Shown: positions 46,620 to 55,505 of the stretch, in pieces
Layout of the letters: each line of letters begins with the position of its first letter
Position numbering within the stretch: position 1 is the stretch's first letter
NCBI RefSeq assembly: GCF_003336875.1
Contig: NZ_QGNJ01000001.1
Location: 62,001 to 126,000, forward strand
Reading direction: 5' to 3'
From: Oleisolibacter albus
Lineage (GTDB): Bacteria; Pseudomonadota; Alphaproteobacteria; Azospirillales; Azospirillaceae
Length of the DNA: 64,000 bases
The notes under the pieces: generated by a model
The model's database searches: none
What the model was told of the DNA's origin: nothing
What the model saw: the letters and a program-made list of their open reading frames with translations, nothing else
Translations under genes and position numbers: made by a program

Positions 46620-46840
46620 AATTTCTCAAGGGGTTAGCAAACATCTGGCGACAGCCGCGCACCCGCGGGGTAACATCCGGGGTAACAGGATGCATGCCAA
46701 ATATGCATGAGGCCGGTGGTGTGTTTGCTCCTGGGACACAGGCCGTGTGTTGGCGCCCATGTTGTTGCTTTTCTTGCGTCGGCGCCTCGGCCAAGATGCG
46801 GCGGCAGCCGGCGCGGCCGGACCAGGCGGGATAAGGCAGC

Positions 46841-47110
46841 ATGGATTTCCACGGATTCGTCAGCGGTGCCGTCGATGTCATCGGCGCCATGAGCGACCGG
46901 GCCGCCGCCATGGACGGACGGGCGGCCTTCGTGCTGGGCATGCTGACCTGGTTCGGTGTCGAGCAGGCCGTGCGCAAATTGGCCGGTCTGCTGCGCTGGG
47001 CGATTCTGGTGACCGCCATTGGTGCCGGCGGGGTCGCCGTCGTCGCCATGGTCGCTGCCGCGGTCGGCGGGGGGCATGAACCCTCTATCATGGCGGAGCC
47101 GGGCCGCTGA
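46841..47110 (+). CDS. Small membrane protein of unknown function
   Basis: An 89-residue protein. Residues 1-45 form a soluble, alanine-rich helix (AMSDRAAAMDGRAAFVLGML), followed by a basic turn and one membrane helix at about 52-75 (AILVTAIGAGGVAVVAMVAAAV). I do not recognise the family. A moderate purine-rich sequence (GGGATAAGG) precedes the ATG. It lies between tRNA-Lys and the chemoreceptor. Roughly even chance of being real; the clear single membrane segment favours it. Confidence 0.5.
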   Translation: MDFHGFVSGAVDVIGAMSDRAAAMDGRAAFVLGMLTWFGVEQAVRKLAGLLRWAILVTAIGAGGVAVVAMVAAAVGGGHEPSIMAEPGR

Positions 47111-47323
47111 CACGGCCATGGGCACCGCAGCCCGTCCAAGCCGGGTGCGGGCAGACAGCCGAAGACAGCCGAAGACAGGGGAGAGACAGGCCGGCTTCGT
47201 TCGCACCGCCGCCTATGGACCCGACACCTATGGAAGAGCCTAGCCAAAGGGTTAGATCACCCATTGGATAAATGAACCTGTGGTTGACCGTACTATTGTG
47301 CGGGAAACCGTGGGGGCCTTGCG

Positions 47324-49006
47324 ATGGCGCACCTTTCCGATCTCCCGATTCGTATCCGCATCTTTCTGGCTTTCGGCCTGGTCATGCTGGTGACCCTGGG
47401 GCTGGGGGCGTTCGCGCTGTGGCAACTGCGTACCATCAACGATGCCGCCGACAGGGTCGTGCTGCGGAGTCTGCCCTCGGTCATCACCAGCAATCTGATG
47501 CTGGAGGATGTGCTGGATTTCCGCCGGAATCAGGCGGCGACGCTGCTGGCCACCGATCCGGCGACCAGAGCGGAACGCCATGCCGCCATGGCGGCGCTGG
47601 TGCCCCATATCGCCGAGCAGCGCCGCGCCTACGAGGCGCTGATCACCACGGAACGGCCCCTGATCGAGCAGTTCGACCAGGCCTGGGCTCAGGTTCTGGC
47701 CACGGCGACGGTGATCGACGACCGGCTGGGCGCCGGCGATCAGGCGGGCGCCATGGCCCTTTACAACGGTGCCAGCCGCAGTGCCACCGACGCCGCTGTG
47801 GGCGCACTGAAGCAGGTGGTCCATGCCAGTGACGAAAGCGGGCAGGCGGCCGGTGTGGTCATCGAGGAGACGACCCACCATGCGCGCATCGGCACGCTAC
47901 TGGCGCTGGTGATTGCCGCGGGCCTGTCGATCGGAGCTGGCGCCATCCTGGTCATCACCATCGCCGTGCCGACCCGGCACCTGACCGAGATCATGCGGCG
48001 CCTGTCGCGTCGGGAACTGACGACCGTGGTCGAGGGGACGGCGCGCCGCGACGAGATCGGTGCCATGGCACGCGCCGTCGAGCAGTTCAAACTCGGTTTG
48101 ATCGAGGTCGAGCGCTTGAGCGCCATCCAGGCGGCAGCGGAACAGGCCAAGGCCGAACGGGCCGCGCGGATCGACCAGCTGATCGCGGTCTTCGACGGGG
48201 CGGTGAGCGGAACCCTGCACAGTTTCGCCAATGCCGCGGCAGAGCTGGATGCCACGGCCCGGAGCCTGAGCGCCATTGCCGAGGAAACCAGCCGTCAGGC
48301 CACCGCGGCGTCCGGCGCGGCCGAACAGACCACGGCCAATGTGCAGACCATTGCCGGCGCCACCGAAGAACTGGCCGTCAGCGTCGGCGAAATCAGCCGC
48401 GAGGTTGCCCGTGCCAAGGATACGGCTCGGCGCGCCTCCGACAATGGGCGCCAGACCAACATCATCGTGGGAGGGCTGACCGAAGCCGTGGGCCGCATCG
48501 GCGAGATCATGGATCTGATCCAGGCCATCGCCAGCCAGACCAATCTGCTGGCCCTGAACGCCACCATCGAGGCGGCGCGGGCGGGCGAGGCCGGAAAGGG
48601 GTTCGCCGTTGTGGCCTCGGAGGTCAAGACATTGGCCACGCAGACGGCCAGGGCCACGGACGAGATCGGCACCCATGTGGCCACGGTGCAGAAGGTCTCG
48701 GCCGACACATCCGAGTCCATCGGCATCGTCATCGGCACCATTGCCGAGGTCGACCAGATCTCCGCCAGTATCGCTGCCTCCATCGAGCAGCAGGGCGCAG
48801 CGACCGGCGAGATCAGCCGCAACATCGCCCAGGTGGCCACGGGCATCGGGGAAATGTCGGGCAATGTGGACCAGGTGAAGGACGCCACGGCCCACGCCGG
48901 TGTCGCTGCCGGGCAGGTGCTGTCGGCCGCCAATGAACTGTCTCAGCAGTCCGAAGTTTTAAAACGTGATGTCGAGCGTTTCTTGCTTGCCATCCGTGCC
49001 GCCTGA
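47324..49006 (+). CDS. Methyl-accepting chemotaxis protein
   Basis: A 560-residue chemoreceptor with the classical topology. Membrane helices are at about 12-34 and 190-214, enclosing a periplasmic four-helix bundle (about 40-185). A HAMP domain (about 215-267) follows, then a long coiled-coil signalling domain whose hairpin tip contains [21 protein letters not shown] and VASEVKTLA. No C-terminal CheR/CheB-tethering pentapeptide is present (ends LLAIRAA). The ligand is unknown; the four-helix-bundle class usually senses small molecules. It precedes the CheZ-like/partner-switch genes. Confidence 0.94.
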   Translation: MAHLSDLPIRIRIFLAFGLVMLVTLGLGAFALWQLRTINDAADRVVLRSLPSVITSNLMLEDVLDFRRNQAATLLATDPATRAERHAAMAALVPHIAEQRRAYEALITTERPLIEQFDQAWAQVLATATVIDDRLGAGDQAGAMALYNGASRSATDAAVGALKQVVHASDESGQAAGVVIEETTHHARIGTLLALVIAAGLSIGAGAILVITIAVPTRHLTEIMRRLSRRELTTVVEGTARRDEIGAMARAVEQFKLGLIEVERLSAIQAAAEQAKAERAARIDQLIAVFDGAVSGTLHSFANAAAELDATARSLSAIAEETSRQATAASGAAEQTTANVQTIAGATEELAVSVGEISREVARAKDTARRASDNGRQTNIIVGGLTEAVGRIGEIMDLIQAIASQTNLLALNATIEAARAGEAGKGFAVVASEVKTLATQTARATDEIGTHVATVQKVSADTSESIGIVIGTIAEVDQISASIAASIEQQGAATGEISRNIAQVATGIGEMSGNVDQVKDATAHAGVAAGQVLSAANELSQQSEVLKRDVERFLLAIRAA

Positions 49007-49282
49007 CGGCGGCAAACGGTCTGCCCGGCGTGACGGGGCTGACCTTACGGATAGTCCAGCGCGGGGCACGGACTGGCGCCCCCGCGCTCCATATTGTCCT
49101 GTTAACAAAAAATCAATTTCAGGATCAATAGTTTGGAGGGGGATTCCGTTTGGATGACTTCATGGCGTCCGTCTCTGCCGCCCTCTTGTCTTCTCCTCTC
49201 CGGGACACTTAACCCTTTTGCGTAGTTCAAGGGGCTATACCCCAAATTATAGACTGCCGGCAGGTATTCAGGGGCGGTGGAC

Positions 49283-49468
49283 ATGACGAATAGACGAAGC
49301 CAGGCGCCAGCGCGGGAGGAGGCACAGCCCGGCGGCCTTCTCACCGGGTTCCGGCAGACCCATGTCTATAACCAGGCCTCGCCGGAAGAGCAGATCCAGT
49401 TGGAATCCTTCCTGCGCGACCTGAACAACGTGTCGCTGGATATCCGGTTGAAGTTGCTTGGCCACTGA
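49283..49468 (+). CDS. Small hypothetical protein, 61 residues
   Basis: A short soluble protein with a disordered polar N-terminus and a predicted amphipathic helix at the end (PEEQIQLESFLRDLNNVSLDIRLKLLG). An in-frame GTG lies two codons upstream at 49277. It is followed by a perfect 12-bp hairpin, which supports an independent short transcript. I do not recognise the family; its place between a chemoreceptor and CheZ-like gene suggests a motility or signalling link. Confidence 0.6.
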   Translation: MTNRRSQAPAREEAQPGGLLTGFRQTHVYNQASPEEQIQLESFLRDLNNVSLDIRLKLLGH

Positions 49469-49498
49469 CGGGCCTGCTGGCCGCACGTGTCGGGGTGG

Positions 49499-49530
49499 GC
49501 ATCGCCCGGCAGGGTAAAGCCGGGCGATGC
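49499..49530 (+). terminator. Perfect 12-bp hairpin after the 61-residue gene
   Basis: Arms GCATCGCCCGGC (49499-49510) and GCCGGGCGATGC (49519-49530) with an 8-base loop. No U-run. Confidence 0.65.
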
Positions 49531-49897
49531 GGATGGCCGGTAATGCCGATACAGTGGCCGATACAGTGAAGACCGGGCTGGTTCGATACGGAGTCAGGTT
49601 GTCTGGGGTGCTTCCAATTGCATTGTGCGCGCTGCTGACCCGCTGAAGCATCGGTAAGGGCTAGAACCAGGCGAACCGGAACTGTTGTGCGGTGTCAGCG
49701 AATGCGCGTTTTTTACGCATCCTTAAAAACACGGGTAAGACAGATATGGTTTAACTCGTGATCGCTGGTTTTCGCGGCCGGATACTGCGTAAGCGTAGAG
49801 CGGACAGTGTTTGGCAGGCCTAAGCCATTGGTGGTAGGTATGGAGAAATGACCGGGCACAGGCGGCCGCAGGGGCCGGTGAGCCGTCCGGTGATGCG
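49531..49897. other. Long leader region of the CheZ/partner-switch operon
   Basis: No gene is supported. Visible elements are a 12-bp direct repeat GCCGATACAGTG twice in tandem (49545-49568), a small inverted pair ATGCG / CGCAT around a T-run (49702-49720), and a possible promoter TTAAAA (49723-49728), 16 bases, TATGGT (49745-49750). The stretch 49690-49790 is clearly AT-richer than the surroundings, as expected for the control region. Confidence 0.5.
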
Positions 49898-50725
49898 ATG
49901 GGGTTCCAGTCCGTGCACGAAATGGGTAAGACCAGCGGCCTCACTGAAGCCGATTACAGCAGGATCTACGACAAGATCGCCCTGTCGCCCGAAGGCTTGG
50001 CGTTCCTGCGGGAGCATGCCCGGCGCGCGGCCCAGGTCGGACAGTCGCAGATGCGGACCATCACCGCGGATCTGCGCAAGCTGCTGCGTCAGCACACCGA
50101 AACGATCCAGGCCGCCGGCCGGGTCGAAGCCCTGCGCCGTGAACTGCTGGAAATGGCAGCCTCCATCGAGCAGGCCCGGCGCGAGATCGCGGCGCTTCAG
50201 CCCAAGGAAGCCGGATCGAACCGTCTGCTGATCGCTTCCAGCGAATTGGACGCCATTGTCAGCACCACCGAGCGGGCCTCCTTCGATATCCTCCAGGCCG
50301 CGGAAAGACTGTTGGACGTGGCCGGGAAGCTGCGGCGCCAGGGGGCGGATGCCACGCTCTGCGATGTCATCGACAATGAGGTCACCAACATCTTCACCGC
50401 CTGTTCCTTCCAGGATCTGACGGGACAGCGCACCAGCAAGGTCATCAATGCCCTGCGCTATGTGGAGCAGCGGGTCAATGCCATGCTGACCATCTGGAGC
50501 ATGGAGGGCGTGCGGGCGGCCGACGATGGGGAGGAGGCCGACCAGCGGCCCGATGCCCATCTGCTGAGCGGGCCGCGCAATGACGGCGTGAACCAGGATG
50601 ATGTCGACGCGCTGCTGTCGGGCACGGCCCCGGCCCGCGCCGAGGCGGAGATACCGGTGCAGGAGACGGCGCAACAACCGCGCACCCCGCTGGACCAGTC
50701 CGCCATCGACAACCTGTTCGACTGA
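49898..50725 (+). CDS. cheZ: CheZ-like protein phosphatase
   Basis: A 275-residue mostly helical protein. The CheZ catalytic motif is intact: FQDLTGQ at 171-177, with D173 and Q177 matching D143/Q147 of E. coli CheZ, followed by TSKVINALRYVEQRV. A coiled-coil hairpin covers about 50-200. The C-terminal part (205-275) is disordered and carries two short CheY-binding-type helices, QDDVDALLSG (233-242) and DQSAIDNLFD at the very end. E. coli CheZ ends similarly (DDLLDSLGF) and FliM starts similarly. Starts at 49898 or 49922. It should dephosphorylate a CheY-type regulator. First gene of the four-gene run. Confidence 0.87.
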   Translation: MGFQSVHEMGKTSGLTEADYSRIYDKIALSPEGLAFLREHARRAAQVGQSQMRTITADLRKLLRQHTETIQAAGRVEALRRELLEMAASIEQARREIAALQPKEAGSNRLLIASSELDAIVSTTERASFDILQAAERLLDVAGKLRRQGADATLCDVIDNEVTNIFTACSFQDLTGQRTSKVINALRYVEQRVNAMLTIWSMEGVRAADDGEEADQRPDAHLLSGPRNDGVNQDDVDALLSGTAPARAEAEIPVQETAQQPRTPLDQSAIDNLFD

Positions 50726-50739
50726 CAGTCACGGAGACC

Positions 50740-51048
50740 ATGATGGACTACGCGGTCCAGTCCACCGATCAGGGGCTCAACATATCCCTGACCGGACGCA
50801 TGACCCTGATCGATCACGACAAGTTCCGGGCGGTGGTGGACAGTATCGAGCGGCTGAATGGCGGCATCTGCATCTTCGACCTGCGCGGGCTGGAGTTCAT
50901 CGACAGTTCCGGACTGGGCATGTTCCTGATCGCCCGCGATGTGGCCCAGCCCAAAGGCGTCGATATCCAGTTGCTTGGTGCCCAGGACGCCGTTCGCCGC
51001 ATTCTGCAGATCGCCAAGTTCCACACCCTGTTCAAGATCGCCCCCTGA
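50740..51048 (+). CDS. STAS-domain anti-sigma-factor antagonist
   Basis: A 102-residue single STAS domain of the SpoIIAA/RsbV type. The phosphorylation loop is FIDSSGLG (53-60), with S56 at the position phosphorylated in RsbV. The fold runs from the N-terminal strand YAVQSTDQGLNISLTG to the C-terminal helix HTLFKIAP. It should switch between a kinase-bound and a free state. It starts 14 bases after the cheZ stop, with an ATGATG start, and stands 5 bases before the kinase gene. Confidence 0.92.
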   Translation: MMDYAVQSTDQGLNISLTGRMTLIDHDKFRAVVDSIERLNGGICIFDLRGLEFIDSSGLGMFLIARDVAQPKGVDIQLLGAQDAVRRILQIAKFHTLFKIAP

Positions 51049-51053
51049 CCATC

Positions 51054-51761
51054 GTGCCGGCCCCAGGTGACAACAGGCCCCGGATCGGGGCGCCAGATCT
51101 CGACCCTGCCGTGGTGCGGACCTTGGCTGACCGGCTGGGCTGCGCGATCGGTAGTGACGAGGGGGCTGCGATCGTCCTGCTGCATCCGGCTTCGGATACG
51201 GGGGTCAGCCGCGCCGTCGCCGCCGGAGCGCGGCTGCTGATGGATGTGCCGGTCCTGGAGGAGGTGCAGGCGCTGCTCGGCGGTGCGGAGCCGGAGCCGG
51301 GGAGCCTGCGCCTGTCGCTGGCCAGCGGATCGGCCTTTCGCATCAACGTGGCCATGTCGCTCTGTTCCGGCCTGGTGGAGCGTGGCTGGCTGCACCCCGG
51401 CCGTCAGGTCGATGTGGAACTCTGCCTGCATGAGGCCGTGGTCAATGCCGTCACCCATGGCAATCTGGAGCTGCAACGCTGCGCCGATGGTGACAGCGGC
51501 TTCGCCGACCGGCTGGACTCCGTCTATTACCAGTTGACCCTGATGCCCTTCGCGGCGCGCCGCGTCGTCATCGATGTCGGGCGGCGGGCGGATGGCGGCC
51601 TGACCATCGACATCCAGGACCAGGGCAAAGGCTTCGATCCAACCGCACCGACCGGCGGCACCACCTATTCCGGCCGGGGCATGACCATCATGCGCGAACT
51701 GGCGGAGCGGGTCAGCCACCGGGATGGCGGTCGCCGCCTCTGTCTGGAGTTCCGGCCATGA
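51054..51761 (+). CDS. HATPase anti-sigma factor / serine kinase (RsbW-like)
   Basis: A 235-residue protein. The GHKL ATPase half (about 90-235) has N-box ELCLHEAVVNAVTHGN (122-137), G1 box DQGKGFD (189-195) and G2 box GRGM (207-210). The N-terminal about 85 residues are an extra domain with no match that I know. As in RsbW/SpoIIAB it should bind and phosphorylate the neighbouring STAS protein. Start is taken as GTG at 51054, five bases after the STAS stop, with no Shine-Dalgarno, so reinitiation is likely. Its stop overlaps the next gene by four bases. Confidence 0.85.
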   Translation: MPAPGDNRPRIGAPDLDPAVVRTLADRLGCAIGSDEGAAIVLLHPASDTGVSRAVAAGARLLMDVPVLEEVQALLGGAEPEPGSLRLSLASGSAFRINVAMSLCSGLVERGWLHPGRQVDVELCLHEAVVNAVTHGNLELQRCADGDSGFADRLDSVYYQLTLMPFAARRVVIDVGRRADGGLTIDIQDQGKGFDPTAPTGGTTYSGRGMTIMRELAERVSHRDGGRRLCLEFRP

Positions 51762-52957
51762 GCGCCGGCCTGCCGCCGGACGCCCGACCGGAGACGGTCG
51801 AGAACGTGCCGCTGGCGGATTGCCGGGTGCTGGTGGTGGATGACAGCCGGTTCAGCCGGGCCATGCTGCGCCGGCTGCTGGAATGGGTCGGCATCCGCAC
51901 GGTGCTGGAGGCCGGGGACGGCGAGCAGGGGTTGGCCCTGCTGGGTGAAACCAATGCCGATCTCGTCATCGCCGATGTGGACATGCCGCGGATGGACGGG
52001 CTGGAATTCTGCCGGCGCATCCGTGAGGTGCCGGCCTGGTCGGGCCTGCCGGTGCTGATGCAGATCTCGGCGGCCAGCGATCCGGCCGGCATGCGCTCGT
52101 TCGAGGCCGGGGCCAACGACATCATCTCCAAGCCGTTGAATGCCGGCGAATGCATGGCGCGTATCCGTCTGCATTTGGAAAAGCAGTTCTATGTCCGCCG
52201 CTTGAGCCAGTTTCACCGGCGCCTGGCCAGCGATCTGCGCCTGGCCCGCGGCATGCAGATGTCGCTGATCCCGGACGCAGCGGCACAGCAGGCCCTGGCG
52301 GCCCGGCACGGACTGGCCCTCAGCGGGCATTTCGAATCCTCCGAGGAACTGGGGGGCGATTTCTGGACGCTGTTCGATCTGTCGCCGCACCAGCTGGGCG
52401 TGCTGATCGCCGATTTCTCCGGCCACGGTGTGTCCGCCGCCATCAACACCTTCCGCTTCCATACGCTGATCGAGCGGATGCCGCCGCAGGGCCATGAGCC
52501 GGGGGTGTGGCTGGCCCAGCTCAACCAGCCCCTGAAGGATCTGTTGCCGATCGGGCAGTTCGCCACCTGCTTCTATGGCGTCATCGACACCGCCGCCAAC
52601 ACGCTGAGCTATGCGGCCGCCGGTGCGCCGAGTCCGCTGCTGCTCGACAGCGATGGCCGGGTCACGCCGCTGGACGCCAGCGGCCTGATGCTGGGCATCT
52701 CCTCGGCACCGCTGCTGACGGTGGACCAACTGCCCTTCGGGCCGGGCGCATCCCTGCTGCTGTACAGCGATGCCCTGACCGAAGCCATCGATCAGCGCAG
52801 CGGCGGCATGATCGGGGAAGAGGGGCTGATGCCCCTGGCCATCCACGCCTTCACGGGCGGGGCGGAGCCGTTGCCGCGGCTCCTGGCGGCCTTTGACGGC
52901 GTGGCCCGGCGCCCGCTGAGCGACGATCTGACAATCATCTGCATCCACCGCCCCTGA
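51758..52957 (+). CDS. Response regulator - PP2C-type (RsbU/SpoIIE) phosphatase
   Basis: A 399-residue two-domain regulator. The receiver domain (about 20-140) has D28/D29 acidic pair, phospho-acceptor D73 (ADVDMPRMDG) and K125 (SKPLN). A helical linker (about 140-170) leads to a PPM/SpoIIE phosphatase (about 180-399). This has metal-binding residues in GGDFW (D201), DFSGHG (D219) and SDDLT (D389/D390). Phosphorylation of the receiver should control dephosphorylation of the STAS protein. Coupled to the kinase gene by ATGA overlap. No histidine kinase is encoded here. Confidence 0.93.
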   Translation: MSAGLPPDARPETVENVPLADCRVLVVDDSRFSRAMLRRLLEWVGIRTVLEAGDGEQGLALLGETNADLVIADVDMPRMDGLEFCRRIREVPAWSGLPVLMQISAASDPAGMRSFEAGANDIISKPLNAGECMARIRLHLEKQFYVRRLSQFHRRLASDLRLARGMQMSLIPDAAAQQALAARHGLALSGHFESSEELGGDFWTLFDLSPHQLGVLIADFSGHGVSAAINTFRFHTLIERMPPQGHEPGVWLAQLNQPLKDLLPIGQFATCFYGVIDTAANTLSYAAAGAPSPLLLDSDGRVTPLDASGLMLGISSAPLLTVDQLPFGPGASLLLYSDALTEAIDQRSGGMIGEEGLMPLAIHAFTGGAEPLPRLLAAFDGVARRPLSDDLTIICIHRP

Positions 52958-52958
52958 G

Positions 52959-53432
52959 TCAGCCGATCAGATGCCAGCGCCCGTCGGACTGGCGGCAGGC
53001 GGTGCCGCTGGCCTGCTCGGGCTTGCCCTCGATATAGACGGTATGGGTATAGGCGCGGCACAGATTGCCGTCGGCGTCGGTATAGGTCCGCACCGGCTCG
53101 ACATTGCCGCTGTTGCCGCTGTCGGGATTGTTCCAGCGGATGGTCTCGTTGCGGCTGACGGCCGCTTCCTCGGCCCGGCTGGCCCGCTCCTGGTCGGCAT
53201 CGCTCATGCTGCTGGCCACGGCCCGGCCGGCCAGACCGCCCAGCACGGCACCCAGGGCGGTGGTGGCGAACTTGCCCGAGCCGCCGCCGAACTGTGATCC
53301 CAGCAGCGCACCGCCGGCGGCCCCACCCAGGGTGCCGATGGTCTCGTTCGACGGCCCCTGGCCCTGCGCACAGGCGCCGAGAACCAGTGTGGCCGCGATG
53401 GCCGCGGCCATGCCGCCACGACGATGATCCAT
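52959..53432 (-). CDS. Glycine-zipper surface lipoprotein (17 kDa antigen / RT0821 type)
   Basis: A 157-residue outer-membrane lipoprotein. The lipobox is VLGAC with C21 as lipidation site. A glycine zipper (about 33-70; GTLGGAAGGALLGSQFGGG and GAVLGGLAGRA) inserts into the membrane. A C-terminal domain follows with two cysteines and CRAYTHTVYIEGKPEQASGTACR-type pattern seen in rickettsial 17 kDa antigens. Starts at 53450 and 53411 are alternatives. It is convergent with the response-regulator gene (one base between stops) and divergent from the ABC exporter. Confidence 0.85.
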   Translation of the reverse strand: MDHRRGGMAAAIAATLVLGACAQGQGPSNETIGTLGGAAGGALLGSQFGGGSGKFATTALGAVLGGLAGRAVASSMSDADQERASRAEEAAVSRNETIRWNNPDSGNSGNVEPVRTYTDADGNLCRAYTHTVYIEGKPEQASGTACRQSDGRWHLIG

Positions 53433-53615
53433 GATCCGGCCCCGGTTCATGCTCCGCGCTCCTGTCCTGCTTCCCGTCCACCGGCAACCGGTCCCGGAGG
53501 GCAAGGTTCCTGTGGTCGTGGTTTCTTCCCTGCTGTCGGGCGGCCATCTGTGGTAAGCAGCCTGCCTGCTTCCCCCGTGTTCTCCAGACCGTCCTGCCAC
53601 GAGCCTGTCGCCGCC

Positions 53616-55439
53616 ATGTCCGTTTCGCCGTCCCTCCCGCCGTCCCTGCGCCGCGGCACCGACACCGCCGGCGTCCATTCCCCGCAGGAGATGGGCAGCT
53701 GGACGTTGCTGCGCCGGCTGGTGACGGCCTATCTGGGACCGTACCGCTGGCGTCTCGGCCTGGCCCTGTTGCTGATGGCGACGGAGGCCGCTGCCAATGG
53801 CAGCATCGCCAAAGCCTTCGAGCGGTTGCTGGACGATATCTTCCAGCCCGGCAACCTGTCGCAGCTGGCCCCCTTCGCCACCTTCGTCTTCCTGGCTTTT
53901 CTCCTGCGCGGCGCCAGCGCCTATCTGCATCAGATCATCGTCAACACCGTGGGCCAGAAGGTGGTGGCCGGCATCCAGAAGCAGGTGTTCAGCCATATCC
54001 TGCGCTCCGACATGGCCTATCTGCAGAGCCATGCCTCCGGCACGCTGATCTCGCGTCTCATCAACGACGTGAACCAGATGCGGATCGCCGTGTCCGACTG
54101 CATGACCGGCTTCATCCGCTATGCCCTGACGCTGGTGGCACTGGTGACGGTGATGTTCATCCAGGATTGGGTCCTGGCCTGCGTCGCCTTCGTCGTCTTC
54201 CCCATCGCTGGCTGGGTTCTGAGCTCGTTGGGTGGGCGCCTGCGCCGTGTGGCCAAGCGCACCCAGGCGGAAATGGGGCTGCTGTCGGCCCTGCTGACCC
54301 AGACCTTCCAGGGGGCCCGCCACGTCAAGGCCTATGGCATGGAGGCGCATGAGGAGCAGCGGGTCAACGGCACCATCACCCGCCTGCGCGAGCTGACGGT
54401 GAAGAGCTTCCGTATCTCCGCCTCGCTGCTGCCGATGAACGAGCTGTTCAGCGGCATGGCCGTGGTCGGTGTCATCGTCTATGGCGCCTACCGTATCTCC
54501 GCCGGGGAAAGCACGGCCGGCGAGCTGGTCAGCTTCATCGGCGCCTTCATGCTAGCCTACCAGCCGGTCAATGCGTTGAGCAAGCTCAATGCCCAGTTGC
54601 AGACGGGGCTGGCTGCCGCCGAGCGCGTGCTGGAGGTGCTGGATACCAAGCCGACCATCGTCGATGCGCCCGGCGCCACGGTGCTGCCGCGCCGCCATCA
54701 TGGCGTGCGTTTCGAGCAGGTCCGCTTCAGCTATGACGGCGGCAAGGGCGCCCTCAACGGCATCGATCTGGAAATCGCGCCGGGCCGCACGGTGGCACTG
54801 GTCGGGTCGTCCGGCGCCGGCAAGTCCACGGTCCTGAACCTGATTCCACGCTTCTACGATGTCACCGGCGGCCGCGTGCTGATCGACGGCATCGACGTGC
54901 GCGACATCACCCTGGCGTCGCTGCGCGACAACATGGCCCTGGTCAGCCAGGAGACGGCCCTGTTCGACGAGAGCATCCGCGCCAACATCGCCTATGGCCG
55001 GCCGGGCGCCAGTGAGGCGGAGATCATCCAGGCCGCCCGTGATGCCGCGGCGCACGACTTCATCATCGGCCTGCCCGACGGCTATGACACCAAGGTGGGC
55101 GAGAACGGGCTGCGCCTGTCGGGTGGCCAGCGCCAGCGCGTCGCCATCGCCCGGGCCATGCTGAAGAACGCCCCCATCCTGCTGCTGGACGAGGCGACCT
55201 CGGCTCTGGACAGCGAGAGCGAGCGGGCCATCCAGGAGGCGCTGCGGCGGTTGCAGAAGGGACGAACCACCTTGGTCATCGCCCACCGTTTGTCTACCAT
55301 CATCGATGCCGACTGCATCCATGTGCTGGAGCAGGGCCGGGTGGTGGAAAGCGGCAGCCATGCCGATCTGCTGGCCAGGGGTGGGGCCTATGCCCGCTTT
55401 TATGCCTTGCAGGCGGGGCTGGAGGCCGTCGCCCCGTAG
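53616..55439 (+). CDS. MsbA-like ABC exporter
   Basis: A 607-residue half-transporter: a six-helix membrane domain (about 40-340) fused to a nucleotide-binding domain. Walker A is GSSGAGKST (397-405), ABC signature LSGGQRQRVAIARA, Walker B ILLLDEATSALD, and H-loop in IAHRLSTI. The family exports lipid A core, lipids or drugs. The closest reading is MsbA (lipid flippase), but an unspecific multidrug exporter is possible. Start at 53616 avoids the antisense overlap with the lipoprotein gene. The downstream hydrolase follows after 66 bases. Confidence 0.93.
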   Translation: MSVSPSLPPSLRRGTDTAGVHSPQEMGSWTLLRRLVTAYLGPYRWRLGLALLLMATEAAANGSIAKAFERLLDDIFQPGNLSQLAPFATFVFLAFLLRGASAYLHQIIVNTVGQKVVAGIQKQVFSHILRSDMAYLQSHASGTLISRLINDVNQMRIAVSDCMTGFIRYALTLVALVTVMFIQDWVLACVAFVVFPIAGWVLSSLGGRLRRVAKRTQAEMGLLSALLTQTFQGARHVKAYGMEAHEEQRVNGTITRLRELTVKSFRISASLLPMNELFSGMAVVGVIVYGAYRISAGESTAGELVSFIGAFMLAYQPVNALSKLNAQLQTGLAAAERVLEVLDTKPTIVDAPGATVLPRRHHGVRFEQVRFSYDGGKGALNGIDLEIAPGRTVALVGSSGAGKSTVLNLIPRFYDVTGGRVLIDGIDVRDITLASLRDNMALVSQETALFDESIRANIAYGRPGASEAEIIQAARDAAAHDFIIGLPDGYDTKVGENGLRLSGGQRQRVAIARAMLKNAPILLLDEATSALDSESERAIQEALRRLQKGRTTLVIAHRLSTIIDADCIHVLEQGRVVESGSHADLLARGGAYARFYALQAGLEAVAP

Positions 55440-55505
55440 TCCGCACCGGGTCCAGTCGATGGGCAGCGGCGCAGTGGCGGTACGCTGGAACCGGAGGAGG
55501 GGCCG

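Noticed and set aside
46620-46840. Possible integrase or attachment-site remnant behind tRNA-Lys
   Set aside because: The repeated GGGGTAACA and open frames suggested an integration scar, but no integrase motif, no tRNA 3'-end duplication and no flanking direct repeat can be seen.
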